Positions 7,514 through 13,410 of a stretch of 13,410 bases of DNA are shown piece after piece; positions within the stretch are counted from its first letter, which is position 1, and each line of letters starts with the position of its first letter. The stretch comes from Ruminococcaceae bacterium UBA5401. Its GTDB lineage: Bacteria > Bacillota > Clostridia > Oscillospirales > Acutalibacteraceae. The stretch covers positions 48,017-61,426 of the forward strand of contig DHOB01000011.1 of NCBI GenBank assembly GCA_002409675.1. The letters run 5' to 3'. Under the pieces are notes generated by a model. It was not told the DNA's origin. It ran no database searches and worked only from the letters and a program-made list of their open reading frames with translations. A program made the translations under genes and the position numbers.

Positions 7514-9293
7514 ATATGCGCAGAAGCAGGGCCTGACGGCCCGGGCGGGCTTTAAGCCCAAGAAAATCAAAGCCTATCTTTCCCTTTCCGCAGACGGAAA
7601 ATTCCTTGGAATCGACCCGCCGCTGGAAGAGACAACCATGGCCCCCGATATCGGTACAGCAGCTCTTGGCACCACAAAGTGCAACCTGCTTGTGGAAAAG
7701 GCGAACCTCACCCTTCAAATAGACGGCAAGCCGAACACCAAAGTGAAACACGAGTTCTTCAAGCAGGGACTGCGCAGCGGGGCCGGGGCGGAACCGCTCT
7801 TCGGGGTATGCCTGCGGGCGCTGGAAGACCCGGAAACGCTGGAGGCCATGCGCGCCGCGCTGGCCGAGAGAAAAATCAAGCCCGGCGACCCGGTCGGGTT
7901 TGAAGTCGACGGCCAGAAGCTCGAAAAAAGCACGAAGTACTACGGCTGGTGGGAAACCTACCGGCGCCAGATCGGGGGCGCGGCACAGGACGCCGGCCAG
8001 CGCTGCCTGATTACCGGAGGAATGACCGCGCCGATGCGCACGGTGCCGAAAGTCAGCGGGCTGATGGCCGTAGGGGGGCATACGGCGGGAGACGCCTTTC
8101 TCTGTTTTGACAAAGACGCCTTCGCGTCGTACGGGCTCGACCATTCCGAAAACGCCGTCGTCTCCGAGGCCGCAATGACGAGCGTCAACGCCGCGCTCCG
8201 CAGCCTGATTGAATCCGCGCCGATTTTGGCCGGCGCCAAAATGCTGCACTGGTACAAGGAGCCGGTCGAAGAAAAAGAGGACATTCTGGCGTCGTTTTTC
8301 GGCAGACGCGCGGCCGGGGAAAAAGACAACGAAGAGGGCTACGCCCGCAAGATGGACACGGCGCTGGCCGCCGCAAACCAGCTCATCACAAGTGCAAGGG
8401 AAGGAAGGATGCCGCAGAAGCTGCAGAACCGGTACTACATCATGCCGCTCTCCGGCGCAAGCGGCCGCATGATGGTGCGCGGATGGGACGAGGGCAGCTA
8501 CGAAACTCTGTACGAAAACATCAAGGCATGGTTCGACGACCTGCGCATCGTCACCTATTACGGCAAAGGGCTCTGCGAGGCGGTAAAGCTCTCCAGGCTG
8601 GAATACCGGCTGCTGAAACCCGCGAAGGCCGAAAAAAGCATCAGCAAACGCATGGCGGACGAACTGGCCGGGCTGCAGCCGCGGCTGCTTTACAGCATCC
8701 TGCACAATCGCCCCCTGCCGGACGAAGTCGGGGAGCGGGCGCTGCGCTACATCCGTTCCGCCATGCTGGGCAGCGGCGACCAGAAGCAGGAGCGCAGGCC
8801 GGACCTGCTCGCCTGCGAGCTGCTGAAAGCGTGGATCGTGCGCCTGCAGCGCGAAAAAGGAGGAAAAATCAATATGAAGGAAACCGTAAATTTCGACTAC
8901 CCGAGCACGGCCTACCAGTGCGGCAGGCTCATGGCCGTATACGCCGAAATCCAGAAAGCGGCCCTGGGCGACCTCAACGCCGGCGTGGTGGAGCGCTACT
9001 ACACCGGCGCAAGCACCGCTCCCGCGATGGTTCTGGGCAGGCTTTCGAGCCTTTCCCACTACCATCTCGGCAAGATAGAAAACAAAGGGACCCGGATTTA
9101 CTATCAGAACATGCTCGACGAGATCAGCTGTAATCTGACCCTGCCGCTGCCGACGTCCCTGACGCTGCAGCAGCAGGGGGAATTTGCGTTGGGATACAAC
9201 CAGCAGCACGCGGAAATGTACAAAAGCAAAAAAGTCCCGCAGGAAGATACCGGAGAAAACAGCGACACGGACGAATCAGAAAGGAAGTCTTAA
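7494..9293 (+). CDS. cas8c: Cas8c (Csd1), large subunit of type I-C Cascade
   Basis: Cas8c recognises the PAM and helps open target DNA. The 599 residues fit the Csd1 family (about 570-620). The N-terminus LTELYEYAQKQGLTARAGF resembles family openings, and segments such as KYYGWWETYRRQ and SHYHLGKI look typical. There are no catalytic motifs, as expected for a structural subunit. The chosen start is TTG at 7494, with a GGGGG run (7481-7485) eight bases upstream; it overlaps the end of cas5c by 20 nt, and nearby ATGs are in other frames. From residue 461 the same frame also encodes Cas11c from its own start. The C-terminus is acidic and polar (EDTGENSDTDESERKS), probably a flexible tail. Two bases separate its TAA from the cas7 ATG. 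Confidence 0.93.
   Translation: MLTELYEYAQKQGLTARAGFKPKKIKAYLSLSADGKFLGIDPPLEETTMAPDIGTAALGTTKCNLLVEKANLTLQIDGKPNTKVKHEFFKQGLRSGAGAEPLFGVCLRALEDPETLEAMRAALAERKIKPGDPVGFEVDGQKLEKSTKYYGWWETYRRQIGGAAQDAGQRCLITGGMTAPMRTVPKVSGLMAVGGHTAGDAFLCFDKDAFASYGLDHSENAVVSEAAMTSVNAALRSLIESAPILAGAKMLHWYKEPVEEKEDILASFFGRRAAGEKDNEEGYARKMDTALAAANQLITSAREGRMPQKLQNRYYIMPLSGASGRMMVRGWDEGSYETLYENIKAWFDDLRIVTYYGKGLCEAVKLSRLEYRLLKPAKAEKSISKRMADELAGLQPRLLYSILHNRPLPDEVGERALRYIRSAMLGSGDQKQERRPDLLACELLKAWIVRLQREKGGKINMKETVNFDYPSTAYQCGRLMAVYAEIQKAALGDLNAGVVERYYTGASTAPAMVLGRLSSLSHYHLGKIENKGTRIYYQNMLDEISCNLTLPLPTSLTLQQQGEFALGYNQQHAEMYKSKKVPQEDTGENSDTDESERKS
8857..8863 (+). promoter_or_regulatory. Internal Shine-Dalgarno for cas11c inside cas8c
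   Basis: AAGGAGG, a full anti-16S match, lies ten bases before the in-frame ATG at 8874 in the middle of the cas8c coding sequence. It is stronger than the site for cas8c itself. Its placement agrees with the known internal translation of Cas11 in type I-C operons. Confidence 0.8.
8874..9293 (+). CDS. cas11c: Cas11c, small Cascade subunit translated from within cas8c
   Basis: Type I-C cas8c genes are known to contain an internal start that yields a separate small subunit, Cas11c, forming the belly of the complex and stabilising the crRNA-DNA hybrid. Here the ATG at 8874 (codon 461 of cas8c, same frame) gives a 139-residue product starting MKETVNFDYPSTAYQCGRL. It looks mostly helical in its first 110 residues and ends in the polar tail shared with Cas8c. 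The AAGGAGG ten bases upstream is strong evidence of real initiation. The usual Cas11c length is about 120-135 residues. The frame and stop are identical to cas8c, so conventional annotation would miss it. What is seen is the start site; the function comes from the family. Confidence 0.85.
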   Translation: MKETVNFDYPSTAYQCGRLMAVYAEIQKAALGDLNAGVVERYYTGASTAPAMVLGRLSSLSHYHLGKIENKGTRIYYQNMLDEISCNLTLPLPTSLTLQQQGEFALGYNQQHAEMYKSKKVPQEDTGENSDTDESERKS

Positions 9294-9295
9294 AA

Positions 9296-10288
9296 ATGTC
9301 CATCCAAAACCGCTATGAGTTCCTGTTTTACATCGAGTGCATCGGCGGCAACCCGAACGGCGACCCCGACATGGGCAACGCCCCGCGCATGGACCCGCAG
9401 GACAGGCACGGCTACATCACCGACGTCGCCGTCAAGCGGCGCATCCGCAATTACGTTCAAAATGCCTACGCGGGCCGGAGCGGCATGAATATCTTTGTCC
9501 AGAACGCGACGAATCTGAACCGCCATATCGCGGAAGCGCGCGAAGAGGCGGGGCTTGAGTTCGGCGCGAAGACAAAAGCCGACATCTACAAGGCGCGGCA
9601 GAAAGCCTGCGCCAGGTTTTACGACGTGCGCACCTTCGGCGCCGTGATGTCCACCGGGCCGAACGCGGGGCAGGTACGCGGGCCGGTTCAGCTCACGTTT
9701 GCCCGTTCGCTGGACCCGATTCTTCCGCTGGATATTTCCATCACCCGCATGGCCACCGCCGACGAAGTGAAAGGCGCGAAATCCGCCGCGGACTACCTCG
9801 CCGCCGAAAACCAGACTTCGGAAGACAAGCTGCGCACCATGGGCCGCAAACAGTTCATCCCCTACGGCCTGTACGAGGAGCGCGGCTTCATCAGCGCGAA
9901 CCTCGCACGCGAAACGGGTTTTTCGGACGAGGACCTGCACGTGCTGTTCGAGTCCATCCTCAACATGTATGAGCACGACCGCTCAGCCAGCAAAGGGCAG
10001 ATGTCGGTCATCAGTCCGCTCGTGATTTTCCGCCATGTCGGAACGGACACGGACGAAGAGCAGCGCGCCCGTCAGGCGATGCTCGGCTGCGCGCCCGCGC
10101 ACGAGCTTTTCGACCTGGTCCGCGTGGAGCGCAAAAAGGAAGCAAAGGAACCGCGCAGCTGGAAAGACTACACTTCCACGGTTGCTCTGGAAAAGCGCCC
10201 GGCCGGCATCGATATCGGTTTTCTGTGCTCGCCCGGCGCGGAGATCAGCTGGAACGCCGTTCCGGAGCAGGCATGCTTCTTCCGGTGA
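9296..10288 (+). CDS. cas7: Cas7 (Csd2), Cascade backbone subunit, type I-C
   Basis: Cas7 polymerises along the crRNA spacer to form the backbone of the interference complex. The 330 residues carry hallmark Csd2 segments: IGGNPNGDPDMGNAPRMD near 16-33, GYITDVAVKRRIRNYV near 39-54, CARFYDVRTFGAVMST near 104-119, GQVRGPVQLTFARS, IPYGLYEERGFISANLA, and MYEHDRSASKGQM. It is somewhat longer than many Csd2 proteins (about 280-300), with a charged stretch ERKKEAKEPRSWKD near the C-terminus. The ATG at 9296 lies two bases after the cas8c stop and has AAAGGAAG about eight bases upstream. The stop at 10286-10288 lies inside the following cas4 reading frame. Intact, with no oddities in key motifs. Confidence 0.95.
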   Translation: MSIQNRYEFLFYIECIGGNPNGDPDMGNAPRMDPQDRHGYITDVAVKRRIRNYVQNAYAGRSGMNIFVQNATNLNRHIAEAREEAGLEFGAKTKADIYKARQKACARFYDVRTFGAVMSTGPNAGQVRGPVQLTFARSLDPILPLDISITRMATADEVKGAKSAADYLAAENQTSEDKLRTMGRKQFIPYGLYEERGFISANLARETGFSDEDLHVLFESILNMYEHDRSASKGQMSVISPLVIFRHVGTDTDEEQRARQAMLGCAPAHELFDLVRVERKKEAKEPRSWKDYTSTVALEKRPAGIDIGFLCSPGAEISWNAVPEQACFFR

Positions 10289-10950
10289 TGGAGCCGGAGG
10301 AAGCGGTTCCGCTCTCCTATCTTTCACAATACGGATACTGCCCCCGCCGGGCGGGGCTGCTTCTGCTGGATCAGGCCTGGGCGGAAAGTGCCGACACCGC
10401 GGAAGGCGAAGTGGAACATGCGCGCGTCCATACGCAGCGAATCGAGAAACGCGGGGATTTTCTCAAGCTCTACGAATACCCCGTGTTTTCCCGGAGGCTT
10501 GGCCTGAAAGGCCTGTGCGACTGCATCGAGGCAAGAAAATCCGAAAGCGGGGCATCGCTCCCGAATTTAAACGGATGTTGGAAACTGTATCCGATCGAAT
10601 ATAAGCACGGGGCCGTCCGCAACGAGCGCGAGTACGAGCTTCAGCTATGCGGGCAGGCAATCTGTCTGGAGGAACAGTTCCATCTGTCCATTCCGGAGGG
10701 CAGCCTCTTCTACCTGAACGCGCACCGCAGGCTGCCGGTACCGTTGAACCGCGCTCTGCGCAGAGAAACAGAGGATACGGCCGCAGCATTGATTCGGATG
10801 CTGAAAAGCGGAAAAGTCCCGGAACCTGAGCCTTCCGCAAAATGCAGAAAGTGCTCGCTGCAGGGAATCTGTATGCCAAAGGCTCCGCGTTCGGCATCCG
10901 CGTACTGCAGCGGCCTCGCAGAAGAGCTGGCGGAGGGGGAACAGCGGTGA
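10273..10950 (+). CDS. cas4: Cas4, RecB-like exonuclease with iron-sulfur cluster
   Basis: Cas4 trims prespacers and helps choose PAM-flanked DNA before Cas1-Cas2 integration. Counted from the ATG at 10273 (225 residues), the Fe-S cysteines are Cys23 (YGYCPRR), Cys191, Cys194 and Cys200 (CRKCSLQGIC). The RecB nuclease residues are His49 (EVEH), Asp83 (LCDC) and Glu109/Lys111 (PIEYKHG), followed by a QxxxY-like region ELQLCGQAIC. All are present, so the enzyme should be active. GGAG lies five bases before 10273. An alternative ATG at 10288 overlaps the cas7 stop as TGATG and would allow translational coupling; it shortens the protein by five residues. A longer version from GTG 10225 has no ribosome binding site. 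It overlaps cas1 by four bases. Confidence 0.92.
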   Translation: MLLPVMEPEEAVPLSYLSQYGYCPRRAGLLLLDQAWAESADTAEGEVEHARVHTQRIEKRGDFLKLYEYPVFSRRLGLKGLCDCIEARKSESGASLPNLNGCWKLYPIEYKHGAVRNEREYELQLCGQAICLEEQFHLSIPEGSLFYLNAHRRLPVPLNRALRRETEDTAAALIRMLKSGKVPEPEPSAKCRKCSLQGICMPKAPRSASAYCSGLAEELAEGEQR

Positions 10951-11975
10951 GAAAACTCGGCATGACGCTTTTCATCCTGACGCAGGGCACTTATCTGCAC
11001 TGCCAGAACGACGCAGTCGAAATCATAATCGGCGGCCAGGAAAAAGGGCGCATTCCGGTGCACAATATAGATTCCATCATGTGCTTTGGAGACACGACCG
11101 TTTCGACACCTTTTCTGGCTTTTTGCACAAAACATGGGGTAACGCTGAGCTTTCTCTCTGAACGGGGTCAGTTCTACGGCAGACTTGAGGGCCCGCGGAG
11201 CGGAAACATTCTGCTTCGTCAGCAACAGTTTGCTTCCCTCTATGACGTCCCCTTTTCCACACACCTCGTGCGCAATATCTTATACGGCAAAATCGGCAAC
11301 AGCAAGCTTCTTCTGCAGCATTGCGCAAGGGAGCAGATGGATGCGGAAGCCAAACAGCGGCTGCAGGCGGCGGCCGAAAAACTATCGGAGGCTGCGAAAA
11401 GCCTGCAGGGCTGCATGACGGTGGATGAGATGCGCGGCAAAGAAGGCGCAGCGGCGTCGGTTTACTTTTCAGTCTTTGATGACCTGCTGAAAACCAAGGA
11501 CGATCTGATGCGCTTCGAGGGTCGCAGCCGAAGGCCGCCGGCGAACCGGAGCAACGCGCTTCTGTCATTTCTTTATACGCTGCTGAAAAACGACGTTCAG
11601 TCGGCGCTTGAAAGCGTAGGTTTGGACCCTGCGGCCGGCTACCTGCACACCCTGCGGCCCGGCCGCCCGGCTCTGGCGCTGGATATGATGGAGGAGCTGC
11701 GCTCTCCGCTGTGCGATCGTCTGGCACTGGCACTCATCAACCGCGGGCAGATACAAAGCTCCGATTTTGACGCGGAAACTCCCTCTTTTTATCTGACGGA
11801 CAAAGCCCGCCGCACAGTTCTGAATGCATGGGGAAACCGAAAAAATCAAGTGATAACGCACTCTTTTTTAAAAGAAAAAATGGAGATCGGTCTGGTTCCT
11901 TTCGCCCAGGCGCAGCTTCTGGCGCGCGTTCTCCGCGGGGATTTGGACGAGTACCCGCCGTTTATCTGGAGGTAA
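10947..11975 (+). CDS. cas1: Cas1 integrase (type I-C)
   Basis: Cas1 with Cas2 inserts new spacers next to the leader. Starting at GTG 10947, the 342-residue protein begins MRKLGMTLFILTQGTYL, as expected for the beta-sandwich domain. The metal-binding catalytic residues are Glu166 (GKEGAAASVYF), His234 (YLHTLRPGRPALALD) and Asp246 (ALDMMEELRSPLCDRL). The GTG overlaps the cas4 stop in the four bases GTGA, and GGAGGGGG at 10932-10939 is well spaced. The open frame continues upstream to an ATG at 10842, but that start would add 35 unrelated residues read from within cas4 and lacks support; ATG 10962 is a shorter alternative. Length fits type I-C Cas1 (about 340). Intact. Confidence 0.95.
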   Translation: MRKLGMTLFILTQGTYLHCQNDAVEIIIGGQEKGRIPVHNIDSIMCFGDTTVSTPFLAFCTKHGVTLSFLSERGQFYGRLEGPRSGNILLRQQQFASLYDVPFSTHLVRNILYGKIGNSKLLLQHCAREQMDAEAKQRLQAAAEKLSEAAKSLQGCMTVDEMRGKEGAAASVYFSVFDDLLKTKDDLMRFEGRSRRPPANRSNALLSFLYTLLKNDVQSALESVGLDPAAGYLHTLRPGRPALALDMMEELRSPLCDRLALALINRGQIQSSDFDAETPSFYLTDKARRTVLNAWGNRKNQVITHSFLKEKMEIGLVPFAQAQLLARVLRGDLDEYPPFIWR

Positions 11976-11979
11976 CAAA

Positions 11980-12270
11980 ATGTTCCTCGTCGTTTCCTAC
12001 GACGTAAATACAACGGAGCCCGCAGGTGCAAAGCGCCTGAGAAAAGTCGCGCGCCTGTGCGAAAAGTACGGAGTCCGCGTGCAGAATTCGGTCTTTGAGC
12101 TCGACCTTGACCCGGCGCAGGAAACCGCGCTGCGATGCGGCCTCGAGAAAATCATCAATCATGAAAAGGATTCCGTGCGCTTCTACCGATTGGGCAAAAA
12201 CTGGAAAAATAAGGTCGATTCCATGGGAAGAAAGCAGCTCATAACATTCGGGGGCGATTTGATTCTTTAA
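11980..12270 (+). CDS. cas2: Cas2, spacer acquisition protein
   Basis: The 96-residue protein begins MFLVVSYDVNT, the ferredoxin-like first strand with the conserved Asp8 of Cas2, and contains the family segment YGVRVQNSVFE. Cas2 forms the dimer that bridges two Cas1 dimers and sets spacer length. The ATG at 11980 lies four bases after the cas1 stop, with GGAGG at 11968-11972 seven bases upstream, overlapping the end of cas1. It is the last gene of the cas operon, followed by a hairpin terminator and then the array leader. Length (about 90-97) and motifs are normal. Confidence 0.95.
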   Translation: MFLVVSYDVNTTEPAGAKRLRKVARLCEKYGVRVQNSVFELDLDPAQETALRCGLEKIINHEKDSVRFYRLGKNWKNKVDSMGRKQLITFGGDLIL

Positions 12271-12295
12271 TTTTTCGCGATCCTCAATCGTACAG

Positions 12296-12324
12296 AAAGT
12301 TGCGCGAGGTCCGCGCAGCTTTTT
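12296..12324 (+). terminator. Rho-independent terminator after cas2
   Basis: AAAGTTGCGCG pairs with CGCGCAGCTTT around the loop AGGTC, giving an 11-bp stem with one G-T wobble, and the 3' arm runs into TTTTT at 12320-12324. It begins 26 bases after the cas2 stop. It would end the cas transcript and make the array depend on its own promoter. Confidence 0.7.
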
Positions 12325-12466
12325 AGTGTTGATTTAGAGCTGATTTAGGATACGAACTCCCGGCAAACGGCAGACATTCACAAATGCCGCACGAAATTGA
12401 CGGGAACATGGTCAGTCATACAGCAGAGATGAACAAAGAGGTCTACAATTTTTGTGTAAATCTGCT
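12325..12466 (+). promoter_or_regulatory. CRISPR leader
   Basis: This non-coding stretch between the cas2 terminator and the first repeat is where a type I-C leader is expected; Cas1-Cas2 would insert new spacers at its right edge. TGATTTAG occurs twice (12330-12337 and 12341-12348), 11 bp apart, so both copies face the same side of the helix. A possible array promoter has TACAAT at 12444-12449 (five of six -10 positions) with no clear -35 box. TTGACG at 12397-12402 is a good -35 sequence, but only a weak -10 follows. The boundary with the terminator is approximate. Confidence 0.6.
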
Positions 12467-13410
12467 GTTGCCCTCCGCGCGAGGGCACGAATTGAAACCT
12501 CTTACTATTTCAAGTAAAGAATATACAAAAGGTTGCCCTCCGCGCGAGGGCACGAATTGAAACTGTTCCCGGCTGCTTGGTGTCACCCGCAGGTCCAGCG
12601 TTGCCCTCCGCGCGAGGGCACGAATTGAAACCTTTTTGATTCCCACAATACCCATGCGCCTCGTCGTTGCCCTCCGCGCGAGGGCACGAATTGAAACTTC
12701 CATAGTAGTCGGAATTACCATTCCAGCAAGTTGCCCTCCGCGCGAGGGCACGAATTGAAACTTTCTTAATTTTTTTTAAATATTTTTTTGCAAAAGTTGC
12801 CCTCCGCGCGAGGGCACGAATTGAAACTACCTGGGAAGAAATTAAGTAAAGAATGATTTGAGTTGCCCTCCGCGCGAGGGCACGAATTGAAACACCGAAG
12901 CCGAGGCAGAAAGCGACAGCGACAATGGTTGCCCTCCGCGCGAGGGCACGAATTGAAACTTGTTTGGCACGGCAAAGGCTTCGCACCGCAAGGCGTTGCC
13001 CTCCGCGCGAGGGCACGAATTGAAACTTTGATGTAATCGTTGAGCTCCTGCTGAAATTGCGTTGCCCTCCGCGCGAGGGCACGAATTGAAACCTCACTGG
13101 TACGCCCTGAAGGATAAAAACAGGAGTTGCCCTCCGCGCGAGGGCACGAATTGAAACCATTTTGCCGAACCAAAGCGGGGCGCTGCGCCTGTTGCCCTCC
13201 GCGCGAGGGCACGAATTGAAACTCCCAACTTTTTGCTTGTAGCACTCATCGCAGTAGTTGCCCTCCGCGCGAGGGCACGAATTGAAACCCAACCGGCTTG
13301 CCGCCCTCATCAATCAGCCTGTGTTGCCCTCCGCGCGAGGGCACGAATTGAAACCTATCGCTTCGGCCAGCCGCTTCCGGTCCGCGTCTGTTGCCCTCCG
13401 CGCGAGGGCA
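12467..13410 (+). CRISPR. Type I-C CRISPR array, 14 full repeats plus one truncated by window end
   Basis: Fourteen complete 32-nt repeats start at 12467, 12532, 12600, 12666, 12730, 12796, 12862, 12928, 12995, 13061, 13126, 13191, 13257 and 13323. A fifteenth starts at 13390 and is cut after 21 bases. Each begins GTTGCCCTC and ends GAATTGAAAC, and all read as identical. The repeat forms a 7-bp stem, TGCCCTC with GAGGGCA, around a CGCGC loop. Cleavage 3' of it would leave the 11-nt handle CGAATTGAAAC, typical of type I-C. The 14 spacers measure 33, 36, 34, 32, 34, 34, 34, 35, 34, 33, 33, 34, 34 and 35 nt. The GAAAC end points away from cas2, so the leader is on the cas2 side and the newest spacers are the leftmost. 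The trailer end lies outside the window. Confidence 0.99.

Noticed and set aside
7356..9209. A 617-codon minus-strand open frame opposite cas8c.
   Set aside because: It is antisense to a clear Csd1-family gene inside a plus-strand operon; no ribosome binding site or family is recognised.
10225..10272. A longer cas4 start at GTG 10225.
   Set aside because: It has no ribosome binding site and would overlap cas7 by 64 bases; ATG 10273 has GGAG upstream.
10842..10946. A 35-residue N-terminal extension of Cas1 from an ATG inside cas4.
   Set aside because: It reads cas4 sequence out of frame and does not resemble Cas1. The GTG at 10947 has the ribosome binding site, the four-base overlap and the proper N-terminus.
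12499..12861. An 11-nt match, AAGTAAAGAAT, shared by spacers 1 and 6.
   Set aside because: It is too short, and AT-rich enough that chance is plausible; the flanks differ, so it is not good evidence for two spacers from one target.
12443..13313. Long minus-strand open frames across the array with repeated peptides such as VSIRALARRAT and FNSCPRAEGN.
   Set aside because: They are translations of the CRISPR repeat. Repeat plus spacer is often 66 nt, a multiple of three, which keeps frames open. No ribosome binding sites or families are seen.

Overview
The window reads as chromosomal DNA of a fairly GC-rich Firmicute, most likely a clostridium of the Oscillospiraceae/Ruminococcaceae kind. This rests on the tight gdpP-rplI pair and the RNase J gene typical of Firmicutes, on strong Shine-Dalgarno sequences throughout, and on a type I-C CRISPR system. 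The species cannot be named from what is visible.

Left part (1-4103, minus strand): a housekeeping operon read leftward. It holds an RNase J gene (rnj) whose protein has a basic N-terminal extension of about 130 residues, then gdpP (membrane c-di-AMP phosphodiesterase), then the first codons of rplI (ribosomal protein L9). A good sigma-A type promoter at 4271-4299 probably drives it, leaving a leader of about 160 nt with a GC-rich hairpin.

Middle (4104-4567): a 464-bp divergent intergenic region with no gene. Besides the rnj promoter it holds a tentative cas promoter. A perfect 16-bp palindrome (4495-4510) lies where cas transcription should start and is a candidate operator.

Right part (4568-13410, plus strand): a complete type I-C CRISPR-Cas locus in canonical order, cas3-cas5c-cas8c-cas7-cas4-cas1-cas2. 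The genes overlap or lie 2 to 36 nt apart, so they look like one operon. Inside cas8c a perfect Shine-Dalgarno and an in-frame ATG mark an internal start for the small subunit Cas11c. A rho-independent terminator follows cas2, then a leader of about 140 bp, then an array of 14 complete identical 32-nt repeats, a 15th cut by the window end, and 14 spacers of 32-36 nt.

Together Cas4, Cas1 and Cas2 would select and integrate spacers. Cas5c would process array transcripts and stay on the crRNA. Cas5c, Cas7, Cas8c and Cas11c would form Cascade, and Cas3 would degrade the target. All key motifs are intact except that the Lys/His pair reported as catalytic in one Cas5d is not evident. I see no wholly new system. 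The second-look points are the cas3 palindrome, the translation-level arrangement of cas8c/cas11c, the Cas5c residues, the RNase J extension and some spacer features.
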